Origin: Euglena gracilis
Lineage: Eukaryota; Euglenida; Euglenophyceae; Euglenales
Reading direction: 5' to 3'
Assembly (NCBI GenBank): GCA_039621445.1
Contig: CP154954.1
Span: forward strand, 2,232,001-2,296,000
Length of the DNA stretch: 64,000 bases
Below are positions 62,816-64,000 of the stretch, piece by piece. The first letter of the stretch is position 1. Each line of letters opens with the position of its first letter. A program made the translations under genes and the position numbers. Below the pieces are notes generated by a model that was not told the DNA's origin, made no database searches, and worked only from the letters and a program-made list of their open reading frames with translations.

Positions 62816-64000
62816 TTCGGGCCCCCAACGACGGGGTCGGAGGGGTTGCCTGCTATGGGAAGTTACCCCAAAAACCCGACCCCTCTGGAGAGGTCGGATG
62901 GGGTGCTATTGGGTGCCTGCCCCTAGCACTCCCCCCCCACCGTTGGGGTTGGCACCCGATGTTGTGGAAAAGTGAGAAAAGAAGGAAGAGGACAGGGGGG
63001 GGTGGGGGGCTCCGCCCCAAAAGGAATTTCATGGAGAAACTTCACTGGTGAAGCTCACCGGTGAAGTTCACCGGTGAAGTTCGTCCATGTATTTCCAATG
63101 AAGAGAGGGGGGGTGGGGGGGGTCCCGCCCGAAAAACCCAAAGTTCACCGCCTGATCTCCATGGGGCATTTTAAGAGCTTCAATGTAGGTCTCCGGACAT
63201 TTCCTTCAAATTTGCTTCATTTCCGAGATATTTTGAAAACGATTTCTTGACCCCGAAAACAGCCAAAATCGTTTGTGCCATTTTTTTTTGGTCAAAAAAT
63301 CAATTTTTCAAAATATCTCGACAATGAAGCAAAGTCAAAGAAAATGTCTGGAGAGCAAAAATGAAGCCCTTGGACAGGGCTGGATAGAGGTAGAGGTAGA
63401 GGTGAAAGTCCTCTACCTCTATCTGACCCACCTCTACCTCTACCTCTACCTCTATGTCACCTCTATGTCCATAAAGTGTCATAAATTGGCACCAACAAGG
63501 GCCACAAAAAGCTCCAAATGCCTCAAATTTGGCAAATTAGTGTCTCAACGCATCTTATTTAGGTTAGGAATGAGAAAAAAATATCCGGATGGGTGGTTTC
63601 AAAAATTGCCATGAGAGATTTGTGACAAGAATGGCCAATTTCTGATTTTTTCCCATAAAACCCATAAAATTGCCTTCATTTGGCATAAATTTTCTTTGAT
63701 AAGCCACTTTCCTTAAAAGTTTCACATTGAGGTGACATAGAGGGATAGTAGAGGTAGAGGTAACCTCTACCTCTACCTCTACCTCTACCTCTACCTCTAT
63801 CCCTCTACCTCTATCCAGCCCTGCCTTGGAGTGCTCTATCCAACCATGGTTTACTTTTCCCCCAGCCCGAGTTATTGCCATTTTTCGGGCAATTTTAGCC
63901 CGTTTCAAACGCCCCGAAATGGCCGTTTTGGTCCGCAAAAGCGCGCCGGAACACGGGCTAGGCAAGTCGACGGCCAAAACGGCGAACGGGAGGTGACAGA
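62816..64000. repeat. Terminal repeats with two inverted TAGAGG/CCTCTA hairpins
   Basis: CACCGGTGAAGTT repeats occur at about 63045-63080. CAGGGCTGGATAGAGGTAGAGG with a CCTCTACC-rich second half lies at about 63375-63470. Its inverted counterpart, ending CCTCTATCCAGCCCTG, lies at about 63722-63826. The two hairpin elements share GAGGTGACATAGAGG on their other sides. GGCATTTTAAGAGCTTCAAT (63167-63186) and CCCGAGTTATTGCCATTTTT belong to the repeat seen at 56.4, 58.0 and 61.4 kb. No gene is visible. Confidence 0.7.

Overview
The window looks like repeat-dense nuclear DNA of a eukaryote, most plausibly a unicellular alga or another protist. It holds long CA, CCGT and CTG microsatellites, several minisatellites, very long G/C homopolymers and many degraded retrotransposons. 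There are no operons, ribosome-binding sites or compact gene blocks. I could not name a species and recognised no conserved host gene, rRNA or tRNA.

The coding content is almost entirely one superfamily of non-LTR retrotransposons. Their reverse transcriptase (RT) is followed by a C-x2-C-x9-H-x2-C-C zinc motif and a restriction-like endonuclease (RLE) motif, P-x-D-x14-D, and preceded by 2A-like 'ribosome skipping' peptides (consensus GDVExNPGP). I label the copies E1 to E8. E1 (about 2.96-11 kb) is wreckage split by four or more later insertions. E2 (12.1-13.6 kb) recurs at 24.1-24.8 and 51.7-52.5 kb. E3 (16.2-20.2 kb, minus) lacks RT motifs B and C. E4 (24.9-30.55 kb, plus) has three 2A motifs and a methyltransferase-like domain. 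E8 (31.4-35.8 kb, minus) has a repeat-rich N terminus. E7 (36.1-36.9 kb) is a 5'-truncated RLE end. E5 (38.2-43.5 kb) has one in-frame stop. E6 (45.3-50.2 kb) has an uninterrupted reading frame of about 1,400 codons and is the best candidate for an active element. A 52-bp motif ends E5, E6, E7 and three isolated 3' tails, and marks the 3' terminus of this group.

Other mobile DNA lies in and between these. A 5.5-kb element with perfect 25-bp terminal inverted repeats (5109-10629) interrupts E1 and is flanked by a repeated ACTTT. A swarm of tiny elements has ends made of C-runs and G-runs and duplicates TA on insertion (3996-4403, 4406-4652, 4463-4633, 972-1143, 11543-11938, 14675-14830, 17400-17641, 53622-53776). 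Some are nested, and empty sites can be read from homologous retrotransposon sequence. A truncated tyrosine recombinase (about 20.9-21.9 kb, minus) sits between inverted repeats and a 129-bp perfect palindrome.

Large-scale duplication is also clear. A block of about 3 kb (12750-15722) recurs at 51696-54685 and is joined there to a second duplicated block (22343-22906 = 54676-55281). The last 9 kb (55.3-64 kb) is mostly dispersed non-coding repeats with poly-G tracts, inverted hexanucleotide hairpins and one small RLE fragment.
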